DNA of 19,495 nucleotides, from positions 1 to 19,495 of the forward strand of contig JAUWAK010000006.1 of assembly GCA_030602105.1 (NCBI GenBank), in the 5' to 3' direction. Under the pieces are notes generated by a model that saw only the letters and a list, made by a program, of their open reading frames with translations, searched no databases and was not told the DNA's origin. Below are positions 1-5,701 of this stretch, one piece after another. Source of the stretch: Candidatus Aerophobota bacterium. Its GTDB lineage: Bacteria > Aerophobota > Aerophobia > Aerophobales > AE-B3A. A program made the translations under genes and the position numbers. The stretch's first letter is position 1. Every line of letters starts with the position of its first letter.

Positions 1-127
1 TCTCGTACTCTACTTCCCGCTCCCGCTGTATTTTCTCTTCTCTGTAGGACAGGTAGAAATAGGCGAAGACAATACAGATGACTATCAACAAAATGATGAT
101 TATTGTGGATCTTTTTCTCGGTTCCAT
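1..127 (-). CDS. N-terminus of an unrecognised membrane-anchored protein (partial)
   Basis: A leftward reading frame starts with ATG (complement of 125-127) and runs off the left edge. It is preceded by a strong ribosome binding site, AGGAGGTG, on the minus strand (complement of 133-140), five bases from the ATG. The visible 42 residues begin MEPRKRS, followed by one hydrophobic segment (about residues 8-27, rich in Ile, Val and Phe) and then a charged, probably helical stretch (YREEKIQREREVEYE). This is the pattern of a signal anchor with a short basic cytoplasmic tail and a coiled-coil-like extracytoplasmic start. Too little is visible to name a family. It is transcribed away from cysE. Confidence 0.6.
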   Translation of the reverse strand, partial: MEPRKRSTIIIILLIVICIVFAYFYLSYREEKIQREREVEYE

Positions 128-666
128 CCAAACACCTCCTGCACTTTCCGCTCTTCCTGCTTCTTAAGATAGTAGAGAGACACTCACTTTCCTGCCTCGA
201 TTAGCGTAGGTCACCACGCTTACCGCATCCCATACCCTTCGACATATCCAGTTTTACGTAGTCTTGTACTACAAGTTTTCTCTTGAGCCAACTTAAAGCT
301 TGGGGGTCTCTTGAAAACTTCCGGGTACATAACCATCAGGAATTGTGTAGCTCTGGTTAGTCATTTTCACATTCAGGACCCGATCTATCCTGAAGGTTCT
401 CAGCTCGCTGCGTAAATGGCAGTAGGCCTCAAAATACAAGCTGCCAGAGCTGGCAGTTTCTCTCTTTTTGTACAAGAAGATTCCTTCGTCCAAAAAGAGT
501 CTCTAGTGGGAAATGCAGTGAGCATATTTTATCTCACCCACCTACCGCGTCAAGCATGCTTCAAGAGGTCGAAAAGTTGCAAAAAATACTGGACAAAATT
601 GATTAAGTACATAAACTGAATGGTGGCAAGAGCTTCTTACGTGAATTTCAAGGAGGTATCTTTAAG
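128..666. other. Divergent intergenic region between the left-edge gene and cysE
   Basis: Apart from the WYL remnant, no credible gene is visible. A perfect 13-base palindrome CTTGTA-C-TACAAG lies at 263-275 and could be a small operator. Positions 556-606 encode a 16-residue amphipathic stretch (MLQEVEKLQKILDKID) ending in TAA, which may be the tail of another decayed gene. A weak sigma-70-like pair, TGGACA (590-595) and TAAACT (612-617) with 16-base spacing, could serve cysE, but I rate it low. Confidence 0.4.
293..493 (-). pseudogene. Remnant of a WYL-domain transcriptional regulator
   Basis: The minus-strand frame 493-293 reads, after a TTG, a short stretch containing LYFEAYCHLRSELRTFRIDRV and then YTIPDGYV. 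This matches the core of the WYL domain (typically W/Y-L-x-A-Y-C-H-L-R-x-x-x-R-T-F-R-x-D-R-I, followed by a P-x-x-F/Y segment). WYL domains bind ligands or nucleic acids in HTH-WYL regulators of about 300 residues. Here only about 66 residues remain. An in-frame TAG lies four codons upstream of the TTG, no helix-turn-helix region is seen further upstream, and the segment normally preceding the AYCH motif looks shortened. I read it as a decayed fragment. A short expressed WYL peptide is possible but has no convincing ribosome binding site. Confidence 0.55.
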
Positions 667-1317
667 ATGTGGGATAGGCTCAAGGAAGATCTGAAGGCTG
701 TCTTCCACAGAGATCCGGCAGCACGGAACCTGGTGGAGGTAATCTTTTGCTATCCGGGCCTGCATGCTATATGGCTGCACCGCATAGCTCATTGTCTCTG
801 GACTCACGATTTTCGCTTTCTGGGCCGGTTCACCTCTCATATAAATCGTGCTCTGACCGGGATTGAAATTCATCCGGGGGCAAAGATTGGAGGGAGATTC
901 TTCATTGACCATGGGATGGGAGTGGTTATAGGGGAAACTGCAGAAATCGGAGATGATGTTCTCATGTATCAGGGGGCGGTTCTTGGAGGAACCACCCTGG
1001 AGAAGAAAAAGCGTCATCCAACCATTGGGAATTGCGTAGTTATAGGTGCTGGAGCTACTATCCTCGGCCCTATTGAGATTGGCGACGGAGCCCTCATTGG
1101 ATCAGGATCGGTAGTCGTCAAGCCGGTTCCTCCAGGTGCTACCGTAGTGGGAGTGCCGGGCCGGATAGTGGAGCGCAAGAAACCTGCCGTAGAACCCCTC
1201 GTAGACCTGGAGCATGGGAAGCTACCTGATCCGGTAGCCGAAGCGGTGAATATCCTGGTGAATAGGATTCAGAAGTTAGAGAAAAAAATAGCAAAATTGG
1301 AGGAAAAGAAAACTTAA
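667..1317 (+). CDS. cysE: Serine O-acetyltransferase
   Basis: This 216-residue protein transfers an acetyl group from acetyl-CoA to L-serine, giving O-acetylserine for cysteine synthesis in the cytosol. The N-terminal helical part (about 1-60) carries the family's DPAAR motif. A left-handed beta-helix of hexapeptide repeats follows (about 65-165), with the active-site segment DHGMGVVIGETAEIG (81-95) and the loop GGTTLEKKKRHPTIG. The end of the helix, GVPGRIV, is typical. The C-terminus (about 188-214) is a short charged coiled coil. The length fits the short EpsC/CysE form. The ATG has a strong ribosome binding site, AAGGAGGT, at 650-657. It appears monocistronic, and no cysK follows. Cysteine supply is a plausible theme beside so many iron-sulfur proteins, but that link is inference. 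Confidence 0.93.
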   Translation: MWDRLKEDLKAVFHRDPAARNLVEVIFCYPGLHAIWLHRIAHCLWTHDFRFLGRFTSHINRALTGIEIHPGAKIGGRFFIDHGMGVVIGETAEIGDDVLMYQGAVLGGTTLEKKKRHPTIGNCVVIGAGATILGPIEIGDGALIGSGSVVVKPVPPGATVVGVPGRIVERKKPAVEPLVDLEHGKLPDPVAEAVNILVNRIQKLEKKIAKLEEKKT

Positions 1318-1405
1318 GGACTCTCATCTATAATACACAAATTCCCTCCGGGAAAAGATCGGGCGGGCACAAAGGAAAAGGAGTCACTAGGAAGAGAGAA
1401 TTTAC

Positions 1406-1434
1406 TTGCAAATGATTTCAATATGATATATAAT
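1406..1434 (+). promoter_or_regulatory. Sigma-70-type promoter for the MerR-type gene
   Basis: A -35 box TTGCAA (1406-1411) and a perfect -10 box TATAAT (1429-1434) are separated by exactly 17 bases, about 46 bases upstream of the probable GTG start. A MerR-type regulator might bind the spacer of its own promoter; no clear inverted repeat is seen inside it. Confidence 0.7.
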
Positions 1435-1480
1435 AACGAGCGGACAAGCAAGTTATCAAACCAAGCTGTAGGTGGATCTA

Positions 1481-1816
1481 GTGGTGAAAGAACAGGAACA
1501 TCTACCTGTTTACACCATCGGGATTGCTGCAAAACTACTGGGTGTTTGCCCGGCTACTTTGCGTCTTTGGGAGAGTAAGGGCATCATAAAACCATCCCGA
1601 ATAGGAAAGAACAGGTTCTACTCCAAATGCGATATTGATCGGTTAGAATATGTCAAATGCCTTCTCCAGAAGAGGAGAATAAATGTTGCGGGAGTGAAGG
1701 AAATATTGGACAGGAATTTTTGCTGGGACCTAAAGGATTGTAGCGAAGAGGCACGAAGGATTTGCCCGGTTTACCTCCGCCACCAGAAGGTTCTAGAGGA
1801 GGAGACTATAAAATAA
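1481..1816 (+). CDS. Small MerR-family regulator with a Cys-rich C-terminal tail
   Basis: The protein has about 111 residues. The N-terminal half is a MerR-type winged helix-turn-helix: VYTIGIAAKLLGVCPATLRLWESKGII, then a wing with GKNRFYSKCDIDRLEYVKCLL, and a short helix ending VKEILD. The shape resembles HspR/GlnR-like short MerR proteins that lack a long coiled coil. The tail reads CWDLKDCSEEARRICPVYL, matching a C-W-x4-C-x7-C-P pattern seen in small cysteine-rich domains, so metal or redox sensing is conceivable. The furthest upstream start is GTG 1472, but AGGTGG at 1470-1475 fits GTG 1481 (5-base spacer) or GTG 1484 (8-base spacer), so I chose 1481. The target is unknown; it lies directly before the rex operon and might act on it (inference). 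Confidence 0.8.
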   Translation: MVKEQEHLPVYTIGIAAKLLGVCPATLRLWESKGIIKPSRIGKNRFYSKCDIDRLEYVKCLLQKRRINVAGVKEILDRNFCWDLKDCSEEARRICPVYLRHQKVLEEETIK

Positions 1817-1860
1817 TTGGATAGAATTGCGCCTTTGTCGCTTATTTGACTGGTAGAATA

Positions 1861-1896
1861 GTCCTCGAGCGAAAAGGGTTAGAGGGATTTTTTTTT
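1861..1896 (+). terminator. Possible weak intrinsic terminator after the MerR-type gene
   Basis: CCTC and GAGG (within 1861-1887) can form a short four-pair stem with a long loop, directly followed by nine T residues (1888-1896). The stem is weak, so termination is uncertain. The same T-tract sits just upstream of the next -35 box and could act as an UP-like element. Confidence 0.35.
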
Positions 1897-1901
1897 GCGG
1901 C

Positions 1902-1930
1902 TTGACATACTAATAGTCTTTGTATATAAT
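1902..1930 (+). promoter_or_regulatory. Consensus sigma-70 promoter driving the non-coding leader and possibly the rex operon
   Basis: Both boxes are perfect: TTGACA (1902-1907) and TATAAT (1925-1930) with the optimal 17-base spacer, preceded by a T-rich tract. This is the strongest promoter visible in the window. The predicted transcription start is near 1937, about 287 bases before the rex ATG, with no gene in between. Confidence 0.8.
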
Positions 1931-1936
1931 GTTGCC

Positions 1937-2161
1937 AAGAGCCGAAAGACCACCTATAAGTCTTGCTTGCAGGCGGCTCCACCAGCGTTGGCAGGCCACC
2001 TGCAAGTGCAATTGATAGAATGTAGCGTAGGAAACTCCTATTCCTACGCTTATCGCGAGATGCTGAAAGACCCAATCACGTGGTGCCACATTGTTTATTC
2101 TTGGCTGGGGACTGCCTACTTTCATAAGAACATGCTGAGGGAAGCTAGCTAGGTTTTTTTT
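1937..2161 (+). ncRNA. Unassigned structured RNA (small RNA or 5' leader) ahead of rex
   Basis: About 225 bases run from the predicted start to a T8 tract (2154-2161) and carry no convincing gene. Strong hairpins are visible. AAGAC/GTCTT pairs 1946-1950 with 1960-1964. CTTGCAGG/CCTGCAAG pairs 1966-1973 with 1999-2006, with inner GGC/GCC and CCA/TGG pairs. A perfect 10-pair stem, AGCGTAGGAA/TTCCTACGCT, pairs 2024-2033 with 2041-2050 around a 7-base loop. The core GAAAGACC occurs twice (1944-1951 and 2065-2072). Before the T8 tract, CCTA/TAGG and CTTTC/GGAAG pairings could form a terminator-like stem. A strong promoter, heavy structure and a terminal T-run suggest an abundant small RNA (a 6S-like RNA is one option) or a regulatory leader that attenuates the operon. 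I did not recognise conserved cores of tmRNA, SRP RNA, RNase P or the common riboswitches. Confidence 0.5.
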
Positions 2162-2170
2162 GTCGACTTC

Positions 2171-2186
2171 TGTGACGGTTTTCACA
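2171..2186 (+). promoter_or_regulatory. Rex operator
   Basis: TGTGACGGTTTTCACA is an exact TGTGA-N6-TCACA inverted repeat and fits the established Rex site, TTGTGANNNNNNTCACAA. It lies 37 bases before the rex ATG, just after the T8 tract. Rex binds such sites when NADH is low, so Rex probably controls its own operon here, possibly as a roadblock to transcripts started at 1937. Confidence 0.8.
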
Positions 2187-2223
2187 AATCGTCTGTCAGT
2201 TTCAACAAGTAGAGGTTACCCAC

Positions 2224-2946
2224 ATGAGCTGGAAGAAAAGAGTTGCTGAAGCAGCGGTGGCCCGATTGCCAACCTATAGCCGAGCACTTGATGAGCTGGA
2301 CAGAAAGGGAGTAGAGATCATTTCTTCGGATGAGCTGGGAGAAAAGGTGGGTTATAGTGCAGCTCAGATTCGGAAAGATCTATCCTGCTTTGGCGAGTTT
2401 GGCAAGGTGGGGACAGGTTATTACGTCAAGGACCTGAAAGAAGCCATTTCTCAAATTCTAGGGATCGACCGGGCGTGGAATGTGGCTTTAGTGGGTGCAG
2501 GAAATCTAGGTTCGGCGCTTCTTGCCTATCCGGGATTTAGAGAGCGTGGATTTAGAATCGTGGCCGTTTTTGATAATGACCTACGGAAGATCGGAAAGAA
2601 ATGGGAAAATGTAATCCTGCAGGACATATCTGAAATGCCGGAGAAAATTAAGGAGCAAGGCATACAAATAGGAATTATTGCAGTACCGGCGAAAGTAGCA
2701 CAACAGATCGCTGATATGCTTGTCCTTAGTGGCATAAGAGCTATCTTGAACTTTGCCCCTGCCAGGATTGTGGTTCCCGATGGCGTGGAGCTGCGCGCCG
2801 CCGACCTCTCGAGGGAGCTAGAACGTCTCTCATATTTTCTGACTAATGAAGCGGCGATCAGGACTGAGGCTCTCCAGAAGGGGAAAGTTGCAGGCGGCGA
2901 GGAGGATAAGACACGTGAAAGTCATCACTATCGCCAAGACTGGTGA
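2224..2946 (+). CDS. rex: Redox-sensing transcriptional repressor Rex
   Basis: Rex senses the NADH/NAD+ ratio and represses fermentation, hydrogenase and respiratory genes when NADH is low. The N-terminal winged helix (about 10-70) has the family signature RLPTYSRALDEL, then SSDELGEKVGYSAAQIRKDLS and FGEFGKVGTGYYV. The Rossmann domain carries GAGNLGSALL (91-100) and the conserved FDND..KIG segment. The C-terminal swap helix contains the conserved ELERLSYFLTNEA. At 240 residues it is slightly longer than usual (about 210), because the tail runs through and past the start of hdrC. The ATG at 2224 lies behind GTAGAGGTTACCC, which gives a usable ribosome binding site. It heads the electron-transfer operon, with its own operator at 2171-2186. 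Confidence 0.95.
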   Translation: MSWKKRVAEAAVARLPTYSRALDELDRKGVEIISSDELGEKVGYSAAQIRKDLSCFGEFGKVGTGYYVKDLKEAISQILGIDRAWNVALVGAGNLGSALLAYPGFRERGFRIVAVFDNDLRKIGKKWENVILQDISEMPEKIKEQGIQIGIIAVPAKVAQQIADMLVLSGIRAILNFAPARIVVPDGVELRAADLSRELERLSYFLTNEAAIRTEALQKGKVAGGEEDKTRESHHYRQDW

Positions 2947-3499
2947 TGAGGAGACAGTTGAGCCTGGATTTGCTGAACTGGTGCAACAGATAAGTGGCAA
3001 GGAACTCCGCCAGTGTTACCATTGCCTGAAGTGTTCCGCTGGCTGTCCCATTAATTTTGCCATGGACTGGGCTCCTAATCAAATCATCAGGATGGTTCAA
3101 CTCGGATTGCAGGAAAGAGTTCTATCTAGTTCTACTATTTGGCTCTGTGCTTCCTGTGAGACTTGCAGCACCAGATGTCCCAATGAGGTAGATTTACCAA
3201 CCATAATGGATACCCTAAAAGAGATGGCTATTCAAAATGGCATCAGGAGTCAGCAGGCTGGTATTCAGACATTTCACCGAGTTTTTCTCAATTGCCTCAG
3301 GGAATATGGACGCATGCACGAGGTGTCTCTCTTGGCTCTCTATAAATTGTTGACCCTAAACCCATTTGAAGACATGGGTTTGGGAATCAAGATGTTTCGT
3401 AAGGGTAAATTGAATCTTTTACCTAGCCGTATAGAGAATGTTCACGAACTGGAGACTATCTTCAGAACCTTTGGCGAGAGCAAAAGGAGTAAGATTTGA
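2915..3499 (+). CDS. hdrC: Heterodisulfide reductase subunit C-like protein
   Basis: HdrC is a small iron-sulfur subunit that passes electrons from HdrA to the disulfide-reducing subunit HdrB. The 194-residue protein has two [4Fe-4S] motifs, CYHCLKCSAGCP (C34, C37, C40, C44) and CASCETCSTRCP (C78, C81, C84, C88), followed by the helical HdrC tail. I chose GTG 2915 because GGAGG (2901-2905) lies nine bases upstream; the frame is open further upstream to 2846 but that part overlaps rex and has no HdrC homology. The start overlaps the 3' end of rex by 32 bases, and the stop overlaps the hdrB start by four bases (TTGA), indicating tight translational coupling. Confidence 0.92.
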   Translation: MKVITIAKTGDEETVEPGFAELVQQISGKELRQCYHCLKCSAGCPINFAMDWAPNQIIRMVQLGLQERVLSSSTIWLCASCETCSTRCPNEVDLPTIMDTLKEMAIQNGIRSQQAGIQTFHRVFLNCLREYGRMHEVSLLALYKLLTLNPFEDMGLGIKMFRKGKLNLLPSRIENVHELETIFRTFGESKRSKI

Positions 3500-4347
3500 A
3501 GCTGTCCTATTTTCCCGGATGCTCACTTGACGGTACAGCCAAAGAATATGGCTCATCTACCTCCGCTATATGCCAGGCGTTGGGGCTTGAGCTGATTGAG
3601 GTCCCTGACTGGAACTGCTGTGGAGCGAGTTCTGGTCACAGTACCAATTACCTTCTCGGCCAGGCTCTGGCAGCCCGAAACCTTATCCTGGCAGAAAAGC
3701 AAGGGCTGGATATGGTTGTTGCCTGTGCCGCCTGTTTCAGCCGATTCAAGAAGACCAATATTGCCCTAAAGGAGAATGCAGAGCTAAGGGGAAAGATGGA
3801 GGAGATAATGGGCATTCCCTATAAGGGCAGTTTCCAAATCAGGCACCTTCTGGATGTCATCTACAATACTGTTGGTTTGGAGACCATCAAGAAAGAAGTT
3901 ACTAACCCGCTGAAAGACCTTAGGTTGGTTCCTTACTATGGATGCGTAATTGTTCGACCCCATGAGCTCACCCAATTTGACGATGAAGAGCAACCTCAGG
4001 TCATTGACAATCTGATAGAAGCTATTGGCGCAGAGTCTCTCCCCTGGTCCGATAAGACAGAGTGTTGCGGGGCAAGTTTGGCTTTAACCCGAGTCGACAT
4101 CGTGAAAAAACTTGCCAGAGGTATCGTTGAGATGGCGAAGGAAGCGGGGGCCCAAGCCATAGCTACCGCCTGTCCACTCTGTCAAGCGAACCTAGATATG
4201 CGATATGGTGAAGACGGTCTGCCGGTCTTCTATTTCACTGAGCTTCTGGGACTAGCCCTGGGAATAGAAGGAAAGAATTGGCTTGAACGGCACATAACAG
4301 ACCCTTTGCCGCTACTCACTTCCCTTAATCTGGTAAAAGGAGAATGA
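3496..4347 (+). CDS. hdrB: Heterodisulfide reductase subunit B-like protein (two CCG domains)
   Basis: HdrB carries the non-cubane [4Fe-4S] centres that reduce a disulfide substrate (CoM-S-S-CoB in methanogens; unknown in bacteria lacking these cofactors). Both cysteine-rich CCG domains are complete: C9, C41-C42, C77 and C80, then C150, C190-C191, C226 and C229. The spacings fit C-X31-39-CC-X34-36-CXXC. Flanking signatures are YFPGCSLDGTAKEY, PDWNCCGA, VVACAACF, YYGCVIVRP and ATACPLCQANLD. At 283 residues the length is normal. Translation starts at a TTG overlapping the hdrC stop, with AAAAGGAGT upstream. With hdrC it forms the HdrBC arm of the complex; the electron acceptor cannot be read from the sequence. 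Confidence 0.92.
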   Translation: MKLSYFPGCSLDGTAKEYGSSTSAICQALGLELIEVPDWNCCGASSGHSTNYLLGQALAARNLILAEKQGLDMVVACAACFSRFKKTNIALKENAELRGKMEEIMGIPYKGSFQIRHLLDVIYNTVGLETIKKEVTNPLKDLRLVPYYGCVIVRPHELTQFDDEEQPQVIDNLIEAIGAESLPWSDKTECCGASLALTRVDIVKKLARGIVEMAKEAGAQAIATACPLCQANLDMRYGEDGLPVFYFTELLGLALGIEGKNWLERHITDPLPLLTSLNLVKGE

Positions 4348-5258
4348 GCAATCTGTCTACCATGCAAAAAGGAAAAATAGCATCCGTACTGGTCATTGGA
4401 GGAGGGATAGGAGGGGTTCAGGCTGCGCTTGATCTAGCTGAATCGGGATACAAGGTATATCTCTTAGATCAGCGTCCTGCAATTGGGGGGACAATGGCCC
4501 AATTAGACAAGACCTTCCCCACCAATGATTGTTCTATGTGCATTCTGGCTCCCAAGCTGGTAGATGCCGGAAGACACCAGAATATCGAAATCATTACCAT
4601 GGCAGATGTAGATAGCATTGAAGGTGAACCGGGCATGTTCAAGGTGCGGGTGAAAAAGAATCCCAGGTTTGTTGATGAATCCAAGTGCACGGGCTGTGGG
4701 AGTTGCTGGAACAATTGCCCGGTAAGAAACATGGTTCAGCCTGACGAGAAGGAAACAGTCAAACCTGAGTTGGAGGAGAAGGATTTGGAGAAAATTACTG
4801 AATTAATGGGGGACAACAAGGACGGAAGAGGAACTTTAGTGCCCCTTCTCCAGGATATCAACACCGAGTACGGGTATTTGCCTCAGAACATAATAAGATA
4901 TGTTTCCACTGATCTAGACATTCCCCTGAGCCAAATATATAACATAGCCACCTTTTATAAGGGCTTTAGTCTGACGCCGCGGGGGCGCTATATAATCAGT
5001 GTCTGCCTCGGCACCGCCTGCCATGTAAGGGGAGCTCCGAAGATACTGGAAGCGCTCGAGCGCGACTTAGGGATTAAAGTCGGTCAAACTACCTCCGATT
5101 TGAATTTTACTTTGGAGGCCGTGCGCTGCGTAGGTTGCTGTGGACTAGCCCCCGTAGTCACCATTGGGGACGATTTGTACGGAAAGGTAACTCAGGTCAA
5201 AATTCAAAAGACCATAGAAAAGTACAAGGGTAGAGAATATGCCAAAGCTAAAACCTGA
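4344..5258 (+). CDS. Fusion of an HdrA N-terminal half with a NuoE-like [2Fe-2S] subunit
   Basis: The 304-residue protein has two parts. Residues 14-126 are the front of HdrA: the FAD Rossmann motif VIGGGIGGVQAALDLA, then GGTMAQLDKTFPTNDCSMC with the conserved C63/C66, APKLV, and the first [4Fe-4S] motif CTGCGSCWNNCP (C115, C118, C121, C125). HdrA homology then stops. Residues 145-295 are a complete NuoE/HydC-like thioredoxin-fold domain with C221-X4-C226 and C262-X3-C266 binding a [2Fe-2S] cluster. The rest of HdrA is missing here but appears in the protein at 10344-13574. The ATG overlaps the hdrB stop (ATGA) with AAAAGGAG upstream. NuoE normally partners NuoF, encoded two genes downstream. 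No frameshift is apparent: the frame is open throughout and the linker is short and charged. Confidence 0.88.
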   Translation: MSNLSTMQKGKIASVLVIGGGIGGVQAALDLAESGYKVYLLDQRPAIGGTMAQLDKTFPTNDCSMCILAPKLVDAGRHQNIEIITMADVDSIEGEPGMFKVRVKKNPRFVDESKCTGCGSCWNNCPVRNMVQPDEKETVKPELEEKDLEKITELMGDNKDGRGTLVPLLQDINTEYGYLPQNIIRYVSTDLDIPLSQIYNIATFYKGFSLTPRGRYIISVCLGTACHVRGAPKILEALERDLGIKVGQTTSDLNFTLEAVRCVGCCGLAPVVTIGDDLYGKVTQVKIQKTIEKYKGREYAKAKT

Positions 5259-5622
5259 AGATCTGGAACAGATCAGTGAAAGAATGCGAAAAATGGTGGT
5301 ATTGCGAGAAGGAGCTGCTCGAGCCAAAATCATCGTTCATATGGGGACCTGTGGTATTGCTGCCGGTGCCCGCAAGATAATGGCTGCTGTTTTGGCTCTG
5401 ATGGAAGAGAAGGATGCCAAAGACGTAATTGTTACCAGTTCTGGTTGCGCTGGACTTTGCAGTCGTGAACCCATGATAACTGTTGAATTGAAAGGAGAAG
5501 CTCCCGTCAAGTATGTTGATGTAACTGAAGACAAGACTCGCCAGATTTTTGACGAGCATGTTATGGGTGGCAAAATCCTTGCGAAATACGCTCTGGCCAT
5601 AGGAAGTGAACGAGTTTCCTAG
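5239..5622 (+). CDS. Thioredoxin-like [2Fe-2S] ferredoxin-type protein, one cysteine missing
   Basis: The 127-residue protein belongs to the thioredoxin-fold ferredoxin group found beside bifurcating hydrogenase and NuoE/F genes. Signatures are HMGTCGIAAGARKIM (C38), then VTSSGCAGLCSREP (C70, C74), and a tail VKYVDVTEDKTRQIFDEHVMGG. Classical members have four ligands (CX4C and CX3C); here the second position of the first pair is Gly43, leaving three cysteines. That fits the known MGTCGIAAGA subfamily but makes cluster binding uncertain. The start overlaps the previous gene by 20 bases, with AAGGG at 5226-5230. It probably docks on, or passes electrons to, the NuoF-like protein that follows. 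Confidence 0.85.
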   Translation: MPKLKPEDLEQISERMRKMVVLREGAARAKIIVHMGTCGIAAGARKIMAAVLALMEEKDAKDVIVTSSGCAGLCSREPMITVELKGEAPVKYVDVTEDKTRQIFDEHVMGGKILAKYALAIGSERVS

Positions 5623-5701
5623 GAATTAAGATCCTGTGGTCTGAAGGTAGGAATGGTGATCGTTTACCTTATGTTTCCAATGCTCCAAGAAGGAAAGTAG
5701 A

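Noticed and set aside
416..619. Rightward 67-residue reading frame in the intergenic region
   Set aside because: It is antisense to the WYL remnant, lacks a ribosome binding site and has no recognisable motif.
1902..2161. Firm assignment as 6S RNA
   Set aside because: Promoter, size and T-run fit, but I could not build the long closing stem and central bubble with confidence, so it is left unassigned.
1895..2185. Overlapping reading frames on both strands across the structured leader (85 and 91 residues)
   Set aside because: Neither resembles a known protein nor has a convincing ribosome binding site; the region is explained better by a strong promoter, hairpins and a terminal T-run.
2846..2914. 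Upstream extension of HdrC
   Set aside because: The frame is open, but the extra 23 residues overlap rex, are unlike HdrC, and the good ribosome binding site points to GTG 2915.
4344..5258. Sequencing frameshift or misassembly producing a false HdrA-NuoE fusion
   Set aside because: The frame is continuous, both domains end at natural boundaries, and the missing HdrA part occurs in another intact gene of the same operon, so a real rearrangement is more likely. A read-level check would still be decisive.
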